Source of the DNA: Paenarthrobacter aurescens TC1
GTDB taxonomy: Bacteria; Actinomycetota; Actinomycetes; Actinomycetales; Micrococcaceae
Direction of reading: 5' to 3'
DNA: 64,000 nt
Assembly (NCBI GenBank): GCA_000014925.1
Contig: CP000474.1
Location: 4,216,001-4,280,000 of the forward strand
Each line of letters opens with the position of its first letter. Positions within the stretch are counted from its first letter, which is position 1. Shown piece by piece: positions 34,341-43,446 of the stretch. A model generated the notes under the pieces. That model had not been told where the DNA came from and ran no database searches. It was given only the letters and a program-made list of their open reading frames with translations. The translations under genes were made by a program, and so were the position numbers.

Positions 34341-36068
34341 CTATTTCTTGGCGCCCTTTTCCCAGCCGATGGTGGTCCAGTCCGGAACGTTGGACAGGCT
34401 CTTGAACAGGGACGGGCCGTAATTGGCCAGGCCCGTGCGCACGAACTGGATCTCCGGGCCGTTGAGGACAGTACCCATGGAGAAGTACTTCTCCATGTGC
34501 TTCTTCTCAACCTCCATGGCAGCCTTGTTGCGCTCAGCGTCATCGGCGATGGTTGCCAAACGCTTGATTTCCGCGTCGAGTTCAGCGTCGCCCAAGCCGT
34601 TTTCGTTCGTAGCGGAGTCGTAGTACTGCTTTACCGCATCAGTAGCGTCCGGGCCCACGGTGTAACCGGAGATGGTCACGTCGAACTCGCGTCCGCCGAT
34701 GACCTTGCCAAAGTCAGCGTCACCACGCTGGTCGATGGAAACATCCATGCCAGCCGCCTGGAGCTGCTTCTGCAGGGTCTGCGAGGTGGCAGCCGTGGTG
34801 GGGTCGTCACCGAAGTTGGTGATCTTGAAGGAGACGGGGACGCCATCCTTGGCCATAATGCCCTTGTCGTTCGCCGTGTAGCCGGCATCCGTCAGGACCT
34901 TCTTGGCAGCGTCCGCACCGGTGTCCTTCACGGGGTAGTTGTCCTGGTAGTACTCAGAGAACGGCATGAGCATCATGGAGCCCGAGCTCTCTTCGGACCA
35001 GTTCAGGCCGTTGAAGCGGACATCGCGGATGGCCTTGCGGTCCACTGCGGTGAAGATAGCCTTGCGCACGGCGACGTCGCTGAGGGCCGGGCGCTTGGCG
35101 TTGAGGTTCAGACCACCGGCAAACAGGCGCTGACCGCGGCGGACCTCAGAGTTGGTGGTTCCCTCGAGCTGCTTGTAACGGCCCAAGGTGCGACCGTTGG
35201 CGGCGTCGATCTCACCATTCTTGAAGGCGGCGATAGTTGCGCTCGGCTCCATTTGGCGCCAGATGACCTTTTCGAGGACCGGCTTCTGGCCCCACCATTT
35301 GTCGTTGGGCACCATAGTGACCGTCTTGGCGGTGGTGTCGTAGTTCTCCACCTTGAACGGCCCTGCCATCCATTCGGGGTGCATATTGCCGGCAAATCCC
35401 GTGTTGAAGATCTCGGGGGTATTGATGGCCGGGTGGATCAAGCCGAAGAAGAGGCCCTCCAACGGAAAGACCGGCTGGGTAGTGGTGACAATGACTTCCT
35501 TGTCGTTGGCACCCGCCTTGACTGAATCGACGAAAGCGTAAGCACCAGCGGTCACGATGTCGATTGACTTGTCTTCACCCTTGAGCATGTTCCAGGTGTT
35601 TTCGAACGTCTTGACGTCGATGGGCGTGCCATCGTTCCACGTCGCTTTGTCGTTGATCTTAATCGTGACGGTCTGCTTGCCGTCCTTGACTTCGCTCTTG
35701 ACGTCTTCGCAGAAGTCCTTATTCGGCTCTGCCTTGCCATCGAAGTCCAGCTTCCAGCAGCCGCCAATGCCACCGCTGTTGATGGAGGCAGTGTTGACGG
35801 GCGTCATCAGGGCTGAGTTGTCAGCGCTGTTGCCCACATTCGAGAAGCCGTTGAAGTCCGGCCCAATGCTGCCTACACCCAGCGTGAGCGTGCCGCCCTG
35901 CTCCAGATCCTTTGCTTCCTTGGCGTTGACGCTAATCAGCTTGCTGATATCGCCGCCGCTCTCTTCGGCCTTCTGAGAGGCCGGACCCGACGGCGTTCCC
36001 CCGCCGCAAGCGGTCAGCATGAGCGTCGCTGCGAGCGCTACGCCACCGATCGTCGTGTATTTTTTCAT
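34341..36068 (-). CDS. Peptide ABC transporter substrate-binding lipoprotein (family 5)
   Basis: A 575-residue lipoprotein; lipobox MLTAC places lipidated Cys at residue 21. Family 5 (DppA/OppA) marks are QTVTIKINDKATWNDGTPIDVKTFENTWNML, FEVDNYD-like MAGPFKVENYD, KAIFTAVDRKAI and YFSMGTVLNGPEI near the end. Captures peptides for the permease encoded upstream. It lies last, 76 nt after the fused ATPase gene, so it may also have its own promoter for higher expression. Confidence 0.92.
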   Translation of the reverse strand: MKKYTTIGGVALAATLMLTACGGGTPSGPASQKAEESGGDISKLISVNAKEAKDLEQGGTLTLGVGSIGPDFNGFSNVGNSADNSALMTPVNTASINSGGIGGCWKLDFDGKAEPNKDFCEDVKSEVKDGKQTVTIKINDKATWNDGTPIDVKTFENTWNMLKGEDKSIDIVTAGAYAFVDSVKAGANDKEVIVTTTQPVFPLEGLFFGLIHPAINTPEIFNTGFAGNMHPEWMAGPFKVENYDTTAKTVTMVPNDKWWGQKPVLEKVIWRQMEPSATIAAFKNGEIDAANGRTLGRYKQLEGTTNSEVRRGQRLFAGGLNLNAKRPALSDVAVRKAIFTAVDRKAIRDVRFNGLNWSEESSGSMMLMPFSEYYQDNYPVKDTGADAAKKVLTDAGYTANDKGIMAKDGVPVSFKITNFGDDPTTAATSQTLQKQLQAAGMDVSIDQRGDADFGKVIGGREFDVTISGYTVGPDATDAVKQYYDSATNENGLGDAELDAEIKRLATIADDAERNKAAMEVEKKHMEKYFSMGTVLNGPEIQFVRTGLANYGPSLFKSLSNVPDWTTIGWEKGAKK

Positions 36069-36144
36069 GGTTTGCCCTTCATGTTTACGACTGGAAATCT
36101 TTGCGAGTTGAATAACAGGGTTTCAATCGATGCGTCATATGTCG

Positions 36145-38304
36145 TCAGGCATGCACCACCAGCATGTCAGCATCTATCTCTCCGTCCGGGAAGAAGCAGG
36201 CGAAGTCCTGTGTGCCTTCCTTCTCCGCAGCCAGTGGCGGCTCCAGAGTAAGGCACTTCTCTTGCTTTGCGGCAGGTAGTGCGGCAAAGACAGGACACCG
36301 GGTGGCAAAATTGCATCCCTTGGGAGCATCCAACGGGCTTGGAAGGTCACCCTGGAGGATGATGCGTTCACGGGTGCGTTCCAGGTTGGGGTCCGGCACC
36401 GGGATCGCGGACAGCAGGGCCCGGGTGTAGGGGTGGCGCGGGTTGTCGAAGACATGGTCCACGTCCCCTGTCTCCACGATCTTGCCGAGGTACATCACGG
36501 CAACGCGATCGGAGATGTGTCGGACCACCGAGAGGTCGTGGGCCACCATGAGGTAGCTCAGGCCCAGTTCGGCGCGGAGCTTGTCCAGCAGGTTGATGAC
36601 TCCTGCTTGAACAGACACGTCCAGCGCAGAGACAGGTTCGTCCAGCACCACAAGCTTGGGATTGACCGCGAGCGCGCGGGCGATGCCGATGCGCTGGCGC
36701 TGCCCGCCGGAGAACTGGTTGGGGAAGCGGTTCACGTGGTCCGGTTGCAGGCCCACCAGCTTCATGAGTTCCATGATGCGTTTCTTGATGGCAGCCTTGG
36801 GCATTCCCAGGTTTTCCAGGGGTTCGGCCAGGACTTCGTACACCGTGAAACGCGGGTCCAGGGCGCCCGTGGGGTCCTGGAAGACCATCTGCATTTCCTT
36901 GCGCATGGCCATCTTGGTCTTGTGATCGGTGGCCACCTTGTTGCTGACGCCGCCGATGACCACTTCGCCTACCTGGTCCGGGTGGAACTCCATGATTTCC
37001 AGGAGCGTGGTGGTCTTGCCGCAGCCGGACTCCCCCACAATGGAAACGCACTCACCTTCGCGGATATCAAAGCTCAGGCCATCCACGGCCTTGACCGTGC
37101 CGATCCGTCGCTTGATCAAGGCACCCTTGAGCAGCGGGAAGTGCTTCTTCACGTCCTTGAGTTCCAGGACCTTTGCGCGCTCGGCGCGGGCTACGCCGTC
37201 CAACGTTGACACTGGCTTGGGCGGCGCGTGGAAAATCTTGTGGGCGTCAGCGTTACCGGACAGTTCGTCAGCCTTGATGCAAGCGGCTTTGTGTTCCAAG
37301 GTCTGTCCCTCAACACCGGGCACCGGGAACAGTTCCGGTTCCCCGTGCAGGCAGGCATCGCTGACCATGGGGCAACGGGCAGCGAAGGAGCATCCGGTCA
37401 CCGGCAGGGCCAGGTTGGGCGGCGTCCCTTCAATGGGAACCAACGACTGCCTGGTGGCGGTGTCAACACGGGGAACTGCGCCGAGGAGGCCCAGCGTGTA
37501 CGGCATCCGCGGGTTGTAGTAGATGTCCTCCACAGTGCCGGTTTCCACAGGCTTGCCCGCGTACATGACCATGATGTCGTCGGCCATGCCGGCCACGACG
37601 CCGAGGTCGTGCGTGATCATCACGACGGCGGCGCCGGTCTCCTCTTGCGCGGTGTGCAGGACTTCCAGCACTTGCGCCTGGATGGTGACGTCCAACGCCG
37701 TCGTGGGTTCATCCGCGATAAGTACGCGCGGATCGTTGGCGATCGCAATGGCGATCATCACGCGCTGCCGCATACCGCCGGAAAATTCGTGCGGGAAGGC
37801 CTTCAGCCGGTCCTTGGGGCTCGGGATGCCCACCATGCGCAAAAGGTCGACGGCGCGGGCTTCTTTCGCCTGCTTGCTCATTGTCGGGTTGTGGACAGTC
37901 AGCGCCTCAATAATCTGGGTGCCCACCGTGTAGACCGGAGTCAGCGAGGACAGCGGGTCCTGGAACACCATGGCGATGTCACTACCGCGGTGCTTGCACA
38001 TGGCTTTGTCGCTGAGGCCCAGGAGTTCCTTGCCCTTGTAGCGGACGGAGCCTGTGATGTCCGCGGTTTCGGGCAGGAGTCCCATGATGGCCATGGACGT
38101 CACGGACTTGCCGGAGCCGGACTCGCCCACAATGCCCAGCGTCTTCCCCGGCATGAGGTCGAAGTCGACGCCCCGGACTGCATGGACCACACCGTTCTCG
38201 GAGTTGAAGCGGACGTTCAGGTCGCGGACGCTGAGGACGGCATCGCCGGGTGCGTAGAGTCCGGCGTCGCGGAGGCGCTCGGCGGGAGTGGTGTTGGTGC
38301 TCAT
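36145..38304 (-). CDS. Fused double ABC ATPase (DppD-DppF type)
   Basis: A 719-residue protein joining two peptide-transport ATPases. First domain: Walker A GESGSGKSV, signature FSGGMRQRVMIA, Walker B VLIADEPTTALD. Second domain: GESGCGKTT, FSGGQRQRIGIA, LVVLDEPVSALD. Each ends in the oligopeptide-transporter C-terminal region with cysteine clusters (CSFAARCPMVSDAC and CNFATRCPVF), which bind Fe-S in some homologues. I use the ATG at 38304 overlapping the permease stop by 4 nt. Usually two separate genes; here one chain. Confidence 0.94.
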   Translation of the reverse strand: MSTNTTPAERLRDAGLYAPGDAVLSVRDLNVRFNSENGVVHAVRGVDFDLMPGKTLGIVGESGSGKSVTSMAIMGLLPETADITGSVRYKGKELLGLSDKAMCKHRGSDIAMVFQDPLSSLTPVYTVGTQIIEALTVHNPTMSKQAKEARAVDLLRMVGIPSPKDRLKAFPHEFSGGMRQRVMIAIAIANDPRVLIADEPTTALDVTIQAQVLEVLHTAQEETGAAVVMITHDLGVVAGMADDIMVMYAGKPVETGTVEDIYYNPRMPYTLGLLGAVPRVDTATRQSLVPIEGTPPNLALPVTGCSFAARCPMVSDACLHGEPELFPVPGVEGQTLEHKAACIKADELSGNADAHKIFHAPPKPVSTLDGVARAERAKVLELKDVKKHFPLLKGALIKRRIGTVKAVDGLSFDIREGECVSIVGESGCGKTTTLLEIMEFHPDQVGEVVIGGVSNKVATDHKTKMAMRKEMQMVFQDPTGALDPRFTVYEVLAEPLENLGMPKAAIKKRIMELMKLVGLQPDHVNRFPNQFSGGQRQRIGIARALAVNPKLVVLDEPVSALDVSVQAGVINLLDKLRAELGLSYLMVAHDLSVVRHISDRVAVMYLGKIVETGDVDHVFDNPRHPYTRALLSAIPVPDPNLERTRERIILQGDLPSPLDAPKGCNFATRCPVFAALPAAKQEKCLTLEPPLAAEKEGTQDFACFFPDGEIDADMLVVHA

Positions 38305-39272
38305 TTGGTGGTCTTCTTCGCAGTCTGGGGCTTGGCCTGCTTCGCCCGGCCGATGGAACTGGAGGTGGGGTCGAAGGCGTCGCGGAGGCCGTCGTTCATC
38401 ATGGCCAGCGAGCCGGTCAGCAGGAACATGACGGTGAGCGGAACCCAGAACATCCACGGGAAGGAGGACACCTGGCCGGTCGCTTGCCCGATGAGGACAC
38501 CGAGGCTGACGTCAGGGAGCTTGATACCGATGCCGATGAAGGAGAATGCCACTTCGGCCAGGATTGCGCCGGTGATGCCACGGGTGAAGTCGAGGACCAG
38601 CAGTGAGCCGATGTTCGGAACGAGGTGGCGCCATACGATCCTGCGGGACGGGACACCCATGTAAGTGGCGGCTTTGACGTAATCGCGCTGCATCAGGGAC
38701 ATGGCCAGCGAGCGCACCAGGCGGGCGGTTCCCATCCAGCTGAAGAACAGGAGCACGACCACCAGCAAGAGCCAGCTGGGGAGGTCCTTGAGACCACCAC
38801 TTCCGCTGGTTGCGACGGCGACCACCAGGATGGCGGGCATCATGATGAGCGCTTCAAGGATGAACAGCATGGTGGCATCCACCTTGCCGCCGAAGAACGC
38901 CATGGTGCAGCCGTACACCGCAGAGATCAGCACGGACACGCCGCCCACGATCAGGCCGATGAGAATGGAAGTCCGGGTGCCATCCACAATGAGCGCCATG
39001 AGGTCGATACCGGCCTGTGTGGTCCCCAACAAGTGGTCCGGCGACGGTGGCATACCGATGTTTAGCGGATCAAGGGTGTCCTTGTCCCACGAGGTCAGGA
39101 ACCCGCCAAAGATGGAGAAGAGGAACAGCGCCAGGAAAATGAACAAACCGGCGACGGCGGTCCGGTTCCGCATGAAGCGACGGAAGATGATCCGGGACTT
39201 CCCAATGACGACGTCCTGGTCGGCAACCCGGGCTTCGTCGATTTCCGCAATGGGATCAATGATGTTGGTCAT
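38301..39272 (-). CDS. Peptide ABC permease (DppC type)
   Basis: A 323-residue inner permease subunit with about six TMs. The N-terminal OppC_N segment FRRFMRNRTAVAGLFIFLALFLFSIFG, DHLLGTTQAGIDLMALIVDGTRTSILIGL and the EAA-like coupling loop RSLAMSLMQRDYVKAATYMGVPSRRIVWRHLVPN are typical. I use the ATG at 39272, sharing one base with the upstream stop; the longer frame to 39641 is the out-of-frame shadow of the upstream permease. Confidence 0.94.
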   Translation of the reverse strand: MTNIIDPIAEIDEARVADQDVVIGKSRIIFRRFMRNRTAVAGLFIFLALFLFSIFGGFLTSWDKDTLDPLNIGMPPSPDHLLGTTQAGIDLMALIVDGTRTSILIGLIVGGVSVLISAVYGCTMAFFGGKVDATMLFILEALIMMPAILVVAVATSGSGGLKDLPSWLLLVVVLLFFSWMGTARLVRSLAMSLMQRDYVKAATYMGVPSRRIVWRHLVPNIGSLLVLDFTRGITGAILAEVAFSFIGIGIKLPDVSLGVLIGQATGQVSSFPWMFWVPLTVMFLLTGSLAMMNDGLRDAFDPTSSSIGRAKQAKPQTAKKTTK

Positions 39273-40255
39273 TACTGGACCCTCACTCGTGGATCGACCA
39301 GCGTGGTGGCGAAGTCGGCAAGGATGGCGCCGATCGCGAAGATCACGGAGCCATACGCCAGCGTGGCGGTGGCTACGTTGACGTCCTGAAGGCTGATGGC
39401 CTGGATACTCCAGAGGCCGATGCCGGGCCAGGCGAAGATGGCCTCCGCGAAGAAGCCGCCCGTGAAGATCGCCGGGATGGTGAACGCAATGCTCTGTGCC
39501 ACTGGGATGAAGGAGACACGCAGTGCGTGCTTCCTGATGGCCTGGTTGCGGGTCAATCCCTTGGCCCGGGCGGTGCGGACAAAGTCCGCGTTCACGTTGT
39601 CCAGGAGGTACTGCCGCTGGGCGATCTGGTAACCGGCCCAACCGAAGATGGTCATCGCGAAGGTGGGCACGGCGTAGTGGGCCACAAGGTCGACGAAAGC
39701 CGGCCAGCCTGGCTCAATTCCCGGCGTCGAAATTCCCGTCACGAAGAAGATGCGCTCGCCCACTGCCTCATTGATGCTGATGGCGCCCAGCTGCACCAGG
39801 AAGTAGGCGATGGGCGCGGGGAGGATGTGGACCAGGTAGCTGTAGGACGTGATGACGCGGTCTTGGAATTTGTACTGGCGGGCGGCGGAGTAGACGCCGA
39901 GCGCGACGCCGATGATCAGTGTCAGGATGATCGAGGCGATGAACAGCCGGGTGGAGACCAACACGCGGTCCGCGAATTCGGCGTTGACGAAGGCCCCGTT
40001 CGGGCTGCGGCCCCAGTCCCAGCGGGTGATGATGCCCCAGAGCCATTGAATGTACCGTTCCCACGGGTTCAAATCCGGATCCAGGCCGAGTCCCCGGAAG
40101 GACGCCGCTACCTGTTCGGGGGTTGGCCGCGGGATTTTCTCCTGCTCCAGTACTGCGGGCTTCAGCGACGAGACCGCCAGGAAGTACCCCGCGCTAGTGG
40201 TCAGGAAGATCATGATCAGGTAAATGCCCGACCGCTTCATCAGATATTTCAGCAT
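39272..40255 (-). CDS. Peptide ABC permease (DppB type)
   Basis: A 327-residue permease, about six TMs. MLKYLMKRSGIYLIMIFLTTSAGYFLA is the usual first helix, and RAKGLTRNQAIRKHALRVSFIPVAQSIAFTIPAIFTGGFFAEAIFAWPGIG is the DppB coupling loop and following segment. First gene of the operon dppB-dppC-dppDF-binding protein. Confidence 0.94.
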   Translation of the reverse strand: MLKYLMKRSGIYLIMIFLTTSAGYFLAVSSLKPAVLEQEKIPRPTPEQVAASFRGLGLDPDLNPWERYIQWLWGIITRWDWGRSPNGAFVNAEFADRVLVSTRLFIASIILTLIIGVALGVYSAARQYKFQDRVITSYSYLVHILPAPIAYFLVQLGAISINEAVGERIFFVTGISTPGIEPGWPAFVDLVAHYAVPTFAMTIFGWAGYQIAQRQYLLDNVNADFVRTARAKGLTRNQAIRKHALRVSFIPVAQSIAFTIPAIFTGGFFAEAIFAWPGIGLWSIQAISLQDVNVATATLAYGSVIFAIGAILADFATTLVDPRVRVQ

Positions 40256-40585
40256 GTCGGGCGGCTGCCCCGAATCGTGGCAAAACTCAATGCTCGTCCT
40301 TCCGCGGTTCCCGGCTGTGGCCGGCGTCAGCTACGAATTGGCGCAGCGGGTTCTTGGGCCCCCCGCACCCCTTCAGTGATCACCAGCCCTGTATGGCATG
40401 CGTCACATTCAAGAGGAAACTACCACAATAACTGCTTCACGTTTTGCTTCGAGGCGTCCGGTTTCGCGCCTGCAGCCAGATTGTTATGTGCAGGTTGCGC
40501 CATGTTTACGACGCCGGCAGCATTGTTGCGCTGTCAGCGGGACGGATGGGGGCGCTAACAGTGCCGGCTGGCGCCGCGGTGTGAT
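40256..40585. other. 330-bp intergenic region upstream of dppB
   Basis: No conserved protein frame is visible. The dppB promoter must lie here, probably near the AT-richer part at about 40420-40440. At the right edge GGCGCCGC (40570-40577) pairs with GCGGCGCC (40590-40597), a hairpin that spans the end of the TetR gene and may terminate it. Confidence 0.5.
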
Positions 40586-41191
40586 CTAAGCGGCGCCCAT
40601 GAGCCGAGTGACCAGATCGCGCCATGACTCCGCTAGCCGGGTGGGGGAAATGCCGCGGACACGGACGTCGTCCACTATCCGCTCAGGGTCCAGCGCGTAA
40701 GTCAGGGACATCGCCATCACCCAAGGGTCCGCGATTCCCGCCTCCCGCAGCAGGACCTCCATATGTCGATGCGAAAGTTTGGTCGCCGGCACATCGAACC
40801 TGTTACGGGTAGCCGCCCCGGCGGCTTTCAAGAGCTCGCCGTTCTCGAGGACAAAATAGATGCGCCCCTCCCCGAAGGCCACCAAGCGATCCAGCGGTGC
40901 GGCCCCCGGACCAAGCGGTGGCGGCCCGAACATGAAGCCGTGCTGGAATTCGGACTCGGAGTCACTCAGCAGGGTCATCATGAGCCCGGCGCGGCTACCA
41001 AAGCGGCGGAATACTGTCCCCTTGCCCACTTGGGCCTTGCAGGCGAGCGCATCCATGGTCAGCGCTTCAGCGCCAAACTCGGCCACCAAGTCCCGGGCAG
41101 CATTAAGCAAGCGCTCGCGATTCCTCGCTGCATCACTGCGCTCGTGGGGCGCACCCAGGGGCACGTCCGGACGGATTGGGATCGAGCTCAC
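40586..41191 (-). CDS. TetR family regulator
   Basis: A 201-residue TetR repressor with a clear N-terminal HTH, NRERLLNAARDLVAEFGAEALTMDALACKAQVGKGTVFRRFGSRAGLM (about 24-71). The C-terminal part resembles SbtR-like ligand domains. It is divergent from a flavin reductase gene, and the palindrome at 41222-41235 lies between them, so it probably represses both itself and the reductase in response to a redox-active or quinone-type ligand. Confidence 0.9.
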   Translation of the reverse strand: MSSIPIRPDVPLGAPHERSDAARNRERLLNAARDLVAEFGAEALTMDALACKAQVGKGTVFRRFGSRAGLMMTLLSDSESEFQHGFMFGPPPLGPGAAPLDRLVAFGEGRIYFVLENGELLKAAGAATRNRFDVPATKLSHRHMEVLLREAGIADPWVMAMSLTYALDPERIVDDVRVRGISPTRLAESWRDLVTRLMGAA

Positions 41192-41221
41192 AGAAATATT
41201 CTAGACCCCGGGAATAGAAAG

Positions 41222-41235
41222 CGGACCATAGTCCG
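41222..41235. promoter_or_regulatory. Probable TetR operator
   Basis: CGGAC-CATA-GTCCG is a perfect inverted repeat in the divergent region. On the plus strand TAGTAT (41238-41243) just after it could be the -10 of the flavin reductase gene, so binding would block that promoter. Confidence 0.65.
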
Positions 41236-41315
41236 TTTAGTATCGGTGAAGGCCCCAAAGCCCAGACATCGCAGGTCGGGTCCGCAAGGCACCCGGCCAG
41301 ACACAAGGAGACACC

Positions 41316-41885
41316 ATGTCCAAGAGCACTGTTCTTACCCTCGTCGGCAGCCTGCGCGCCGATTCCCACAACAAGAAGCTCGCCGAAGCCATCCAGCTGA
41401 ACGCACCCGAGAACGTTGACGTGCGGATCCACGGCTCGCTGGGCACCATCCCCTTCTACAACGAAGACATCGACGTCGAAGGCCAGGTTCCCGCCGAAGC
41501 CGCCGCCCTCCGCGCTGCAGCAGCCGACGCCGACACCATCCTGCTGGTCACCCCCGAGCACAACGGCACCATGCCCGCCTCCCTGAAGAACGCCATCGAC
41601 TGGCTGTCCCGCCCGTTCGGTGCCGGCGCCCTCTCCGGCAAGCCGACCGCCGTCGTCGGAACCGCCTTTGGCCAGTTCGGCGGCGTGTGGGCCCAGGACG
41701 AGGCCCGCAAGGCCGCTGGCATCGCCGGCGCAAAGGTCCTTGAAGACGTCAAGCTGGCCGTTCCGGGTTCCATGATCCGCTTCGCTGAATTGCACCCGAA
41801 GGACGACGCTGAAGTTGTTGAGCAGATCAAGGGCATCTTCGAGCCCCTGACCGCCGTTCAGGACGAAGAAGCAGCAGCAGCCTAG
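41316..41885 (+). CDS. NADPH-dependent FMN reductase
   Basis: A 189-residue flavodoxin-fold reductase (YieF/ChrR/AzoR-like). LVGSLRADSHNKKLAEAI is the phosphate-binding GS(L/A)R..S.N segment, LLVTPEHNGTMPASLKNAIDWLSRP the conserved P-E-(H/Y)-N-G motif with flavin contacts, and GTAFGQFGGVWAQDEAR follows. Reduces quinones, azo dyes or chromate using NAD(P)H and FMN. Probably controlled by the divergent TetR. Confidence 0.93.
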   Translation: MSKSTVLTLVGSLRADSHNKKLAEAIQLNAPENVDVRIHGSLGTIPFYNEDIDVEGQVPAEAAALRAAAADADTILLVTPEHNGTMPASLKNAIDWLSRPFGAGALSGKPTAVVGTAFGQFGGVWAQDEARKAAGIAGAKVLEDVKLAVPGSMIRFAELHPKDDAEVVEQIKGIFEPLTAVQDEEAAAA

Positions 41886-41899
41886 TCTCTACGCTTTTG

Positions 41900-41934
41900 A
41901 TGCCCCTGTCCCGCTTTCGGCGGGGCGGGGGCAT
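41900..41934 (+). terminator. Terminator after the flavin reductase gene
   Basis: ATGCCCC (41900-41906) pairs with GGGGCAT (41928-41934), with inner CCCGC/GCGGG pairing, 14 nt after the stop codon. Confidence 0.7.
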
Positions 41935-42067
41935 TCGCGCTTCTTCAGCTTTGCCGTGCCGGGCGTGACCAACTCTTGTCCGAACCGTCACCCTAACGGC
42001 ATGTTGTGATCCGCCGTCCAGTCCTAACGTAGGAAGTACAGGTGGACGGACAGGAGCGCGGGCTGTC

Positions 42068-42877
42068 ATGCATGCCGGACGGGGAACAAAAAGTACGACG
42101 GCGATCACGGCCGCCTGCCTCCTCTTCGGCCTGTGGGTGTCTGGCTGCACCGCAGTGCCCGCTGGACCTGCAGATTCCGAGGTCGCCGGACCGTTGCCGA
42201 CAGTTTCCGTGGCTCCCCCTGCCGTGCCCAGTACCGAGCCGGTGGCTTCAACCCCTGCGGCGTCGGCTTCAGGGACTTCAGCCCCTGCACAGCCCAGCCC
42301 GGGTACTCCCTCGGTTGCCGTCCCGGCTGCGCCGCCCGCACCATCCACCGCGCCCCCGAGCAGCCCTTCGCCTGCGCCGACCCAGCCGGTGCCCGTCGTC
42401 GAGCCTTCACCCCAGCCGGGCACCAGCGCACCCGAACCAACAGCGACCGCAACGGTCATACCCGTGGACTCTGCCGACTCCGGACCAGCGGTCTACTACG
42501 TAGCAATTGACGACGGCGGCGCCCGCGGCGTGCGGTTCGGATGTAACGACAGCCTGGTACCGGTCAGGGGCGTTGCCGCGCCCGGCGATCCGTTGTCCGT
42601 GGCACTCGGCCGGCTGCTGGAGGCCGGGATGCCGGTGGACAGCGACGCGGCCCTCTACGACGCCCTGGCTGATTCATCCCTGCGCTACCTCTCCGGCTAC
42701 AAGAGCGGGGCAACAGTGGTGGTTAACCTCAGCGGATCACTGCGGCCCGGGGGTGTGTGCGACATTCCACGGATCCAAGCTCAACTGACCCAGACCATAG
42801 TGCAGGCCAGTGGTGCTTCGCGTGCCGAGATCTACGTGAACGGCCGGACATTGACGGAGGCGCTAAGCGTGCGGTGA
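42068..42877 (+). CDS. GerMN-domain lipoprotein
   Basis: A 269-residue exported lipoprotein. Lipobox WVSGC puts the lipidated Cys at residue 27. A Pro/Ser/Thr-rich linker of about 115 residues leads to a GerMN-like domain (about 143-265): VYYVAIDDGG, LGRLLEAG, SSLRYLSGYKSGATVVVNLSG, TQTIVQASGASRAEIYVNGR. GerMN domains occur in spore germination GerM and in actinobacterial LpqB-like wall proteins. CAGGAG lies 12 nt before the ATG. Probably wall-associated; exact role unknown. Confidence 0.8.
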   Translation: MHAGRGTKSTTAITAACLLFGLWVSGCTAVPAGPADSEVAGPLPTVSVAPPAVPSTEPVASTPAASASGTSAPAQPSPGTPSVAVPAAPPAPSTAPPSSPSPAPTQPVPVVEPSPQPGTSAPEPTATATVIPVDSADSGPAVYYVAIDDGGARGVRFGCNDSLVPVRGVAAPGDPLSVALGRLLEAGMPVDSDAALYDALADSSLRYLSGYKSGATVVVNLSGSLRPGGVCDIPRIQAQLTQTIVQASGASRAEIYVNGRTLTEALSVR

Positions 42878-42906
42878 TCCCGCGCCTGCCGTTCTTCAGG
42901 GAGTGG

Positions 42907-43446
42907 CTACGCCGTTGCGATAGCCAGCACCCTCCGCAGTGCCCACGCCACACGCAGCAGGGCAAGAACTGAAGCGAAGGCCAGCACGAAGACCAGCGCC
43001 TGAGGGATCCACAGGCCCGTGACGGCGTCTCCTTCGAGGATCACCGTGACCAGGGCAGCAACCACCAGCAGGCCCAGCCCAGGGATGGCAAACAGGAACA
43101 CCTCGCCGATCTGACGCCGGTGGGTAGCGGATAGTTTCTCCAAGGGAAGTTCGCGCTGACCCGGTGCAGCTTTCTTTCCCAGCACGTTGATCAGCATGGA
43201 AACACTGGTGAGGGTCAGGCCAGCCGTAGCCCCTGCCAAGGTCGCGAGCGTTTGGAAGAGGGTACGCCGGGCGCCGGGGTCCACGTTCTCCAGCATCAAT
43301 GGTTGACGCGCAAGCAGGGCGATTCCCAGCCACAGCAGCACGGCCAGTGCAGCCCATCCGAAGTCAGCGCTGGGGTGCAACAGAAACCAACGCCACAAGG
43401 TCCTGCGGCGGCCGGTTCGCTCGACGTCAACCTCGTACAAGCTCAT
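42907..43446 (-). CDS. Small four-helix membrane protein of a two-gene module
   Basis: A 179-residue membrane protein with about four TM helices: FGWAALAVLLWLGIALLA, TLFQTLATLAGATAGLTLTSVSMLINVLG, IGEVFLFAIPGLGLLVVAALVTVIL and IPQALVFVLAFASVLALLRVAWAL. No family recognised. The second segment has an R-LxxTLAxxxGxxxG pattern reminiscent of small helical membrane proteins that occur beside defence genes, but this is only a resemblance. Its start overlaps the preceding cytosolic gene by 20 nt, so the two are translated together. Confidence 0.75.
   Translation of the reverse strand: MSLYEVDVERTGRRRTLWRWFLLHPSADFGWAALAVLLWLGIALLARQPLMLENVDPGARRTLFQTLATLAGATAGLTLTSVSMLINVLGKKAAPGQRELPLEKLSATHRRQIGEVFLFAIPGLGLLVVAALVTVILEGDAVTGLWIPQALVFVLAFASVLALLRVAWALRRVLAIATA

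Noticed and set aside
39273..39641. N-terminal extension of the DppC-like frame
   Set aside because: It is the out-of-frame shadow of the DppB gene; the conserved DppC start is at 39272.
34341..40255. The peptide operon as a siderophore or nickel importer
   Set aside because: Binding-protein and ATPase C-terminal motifs are of the peptide (family 5) type, and no metal-specific features were seen.
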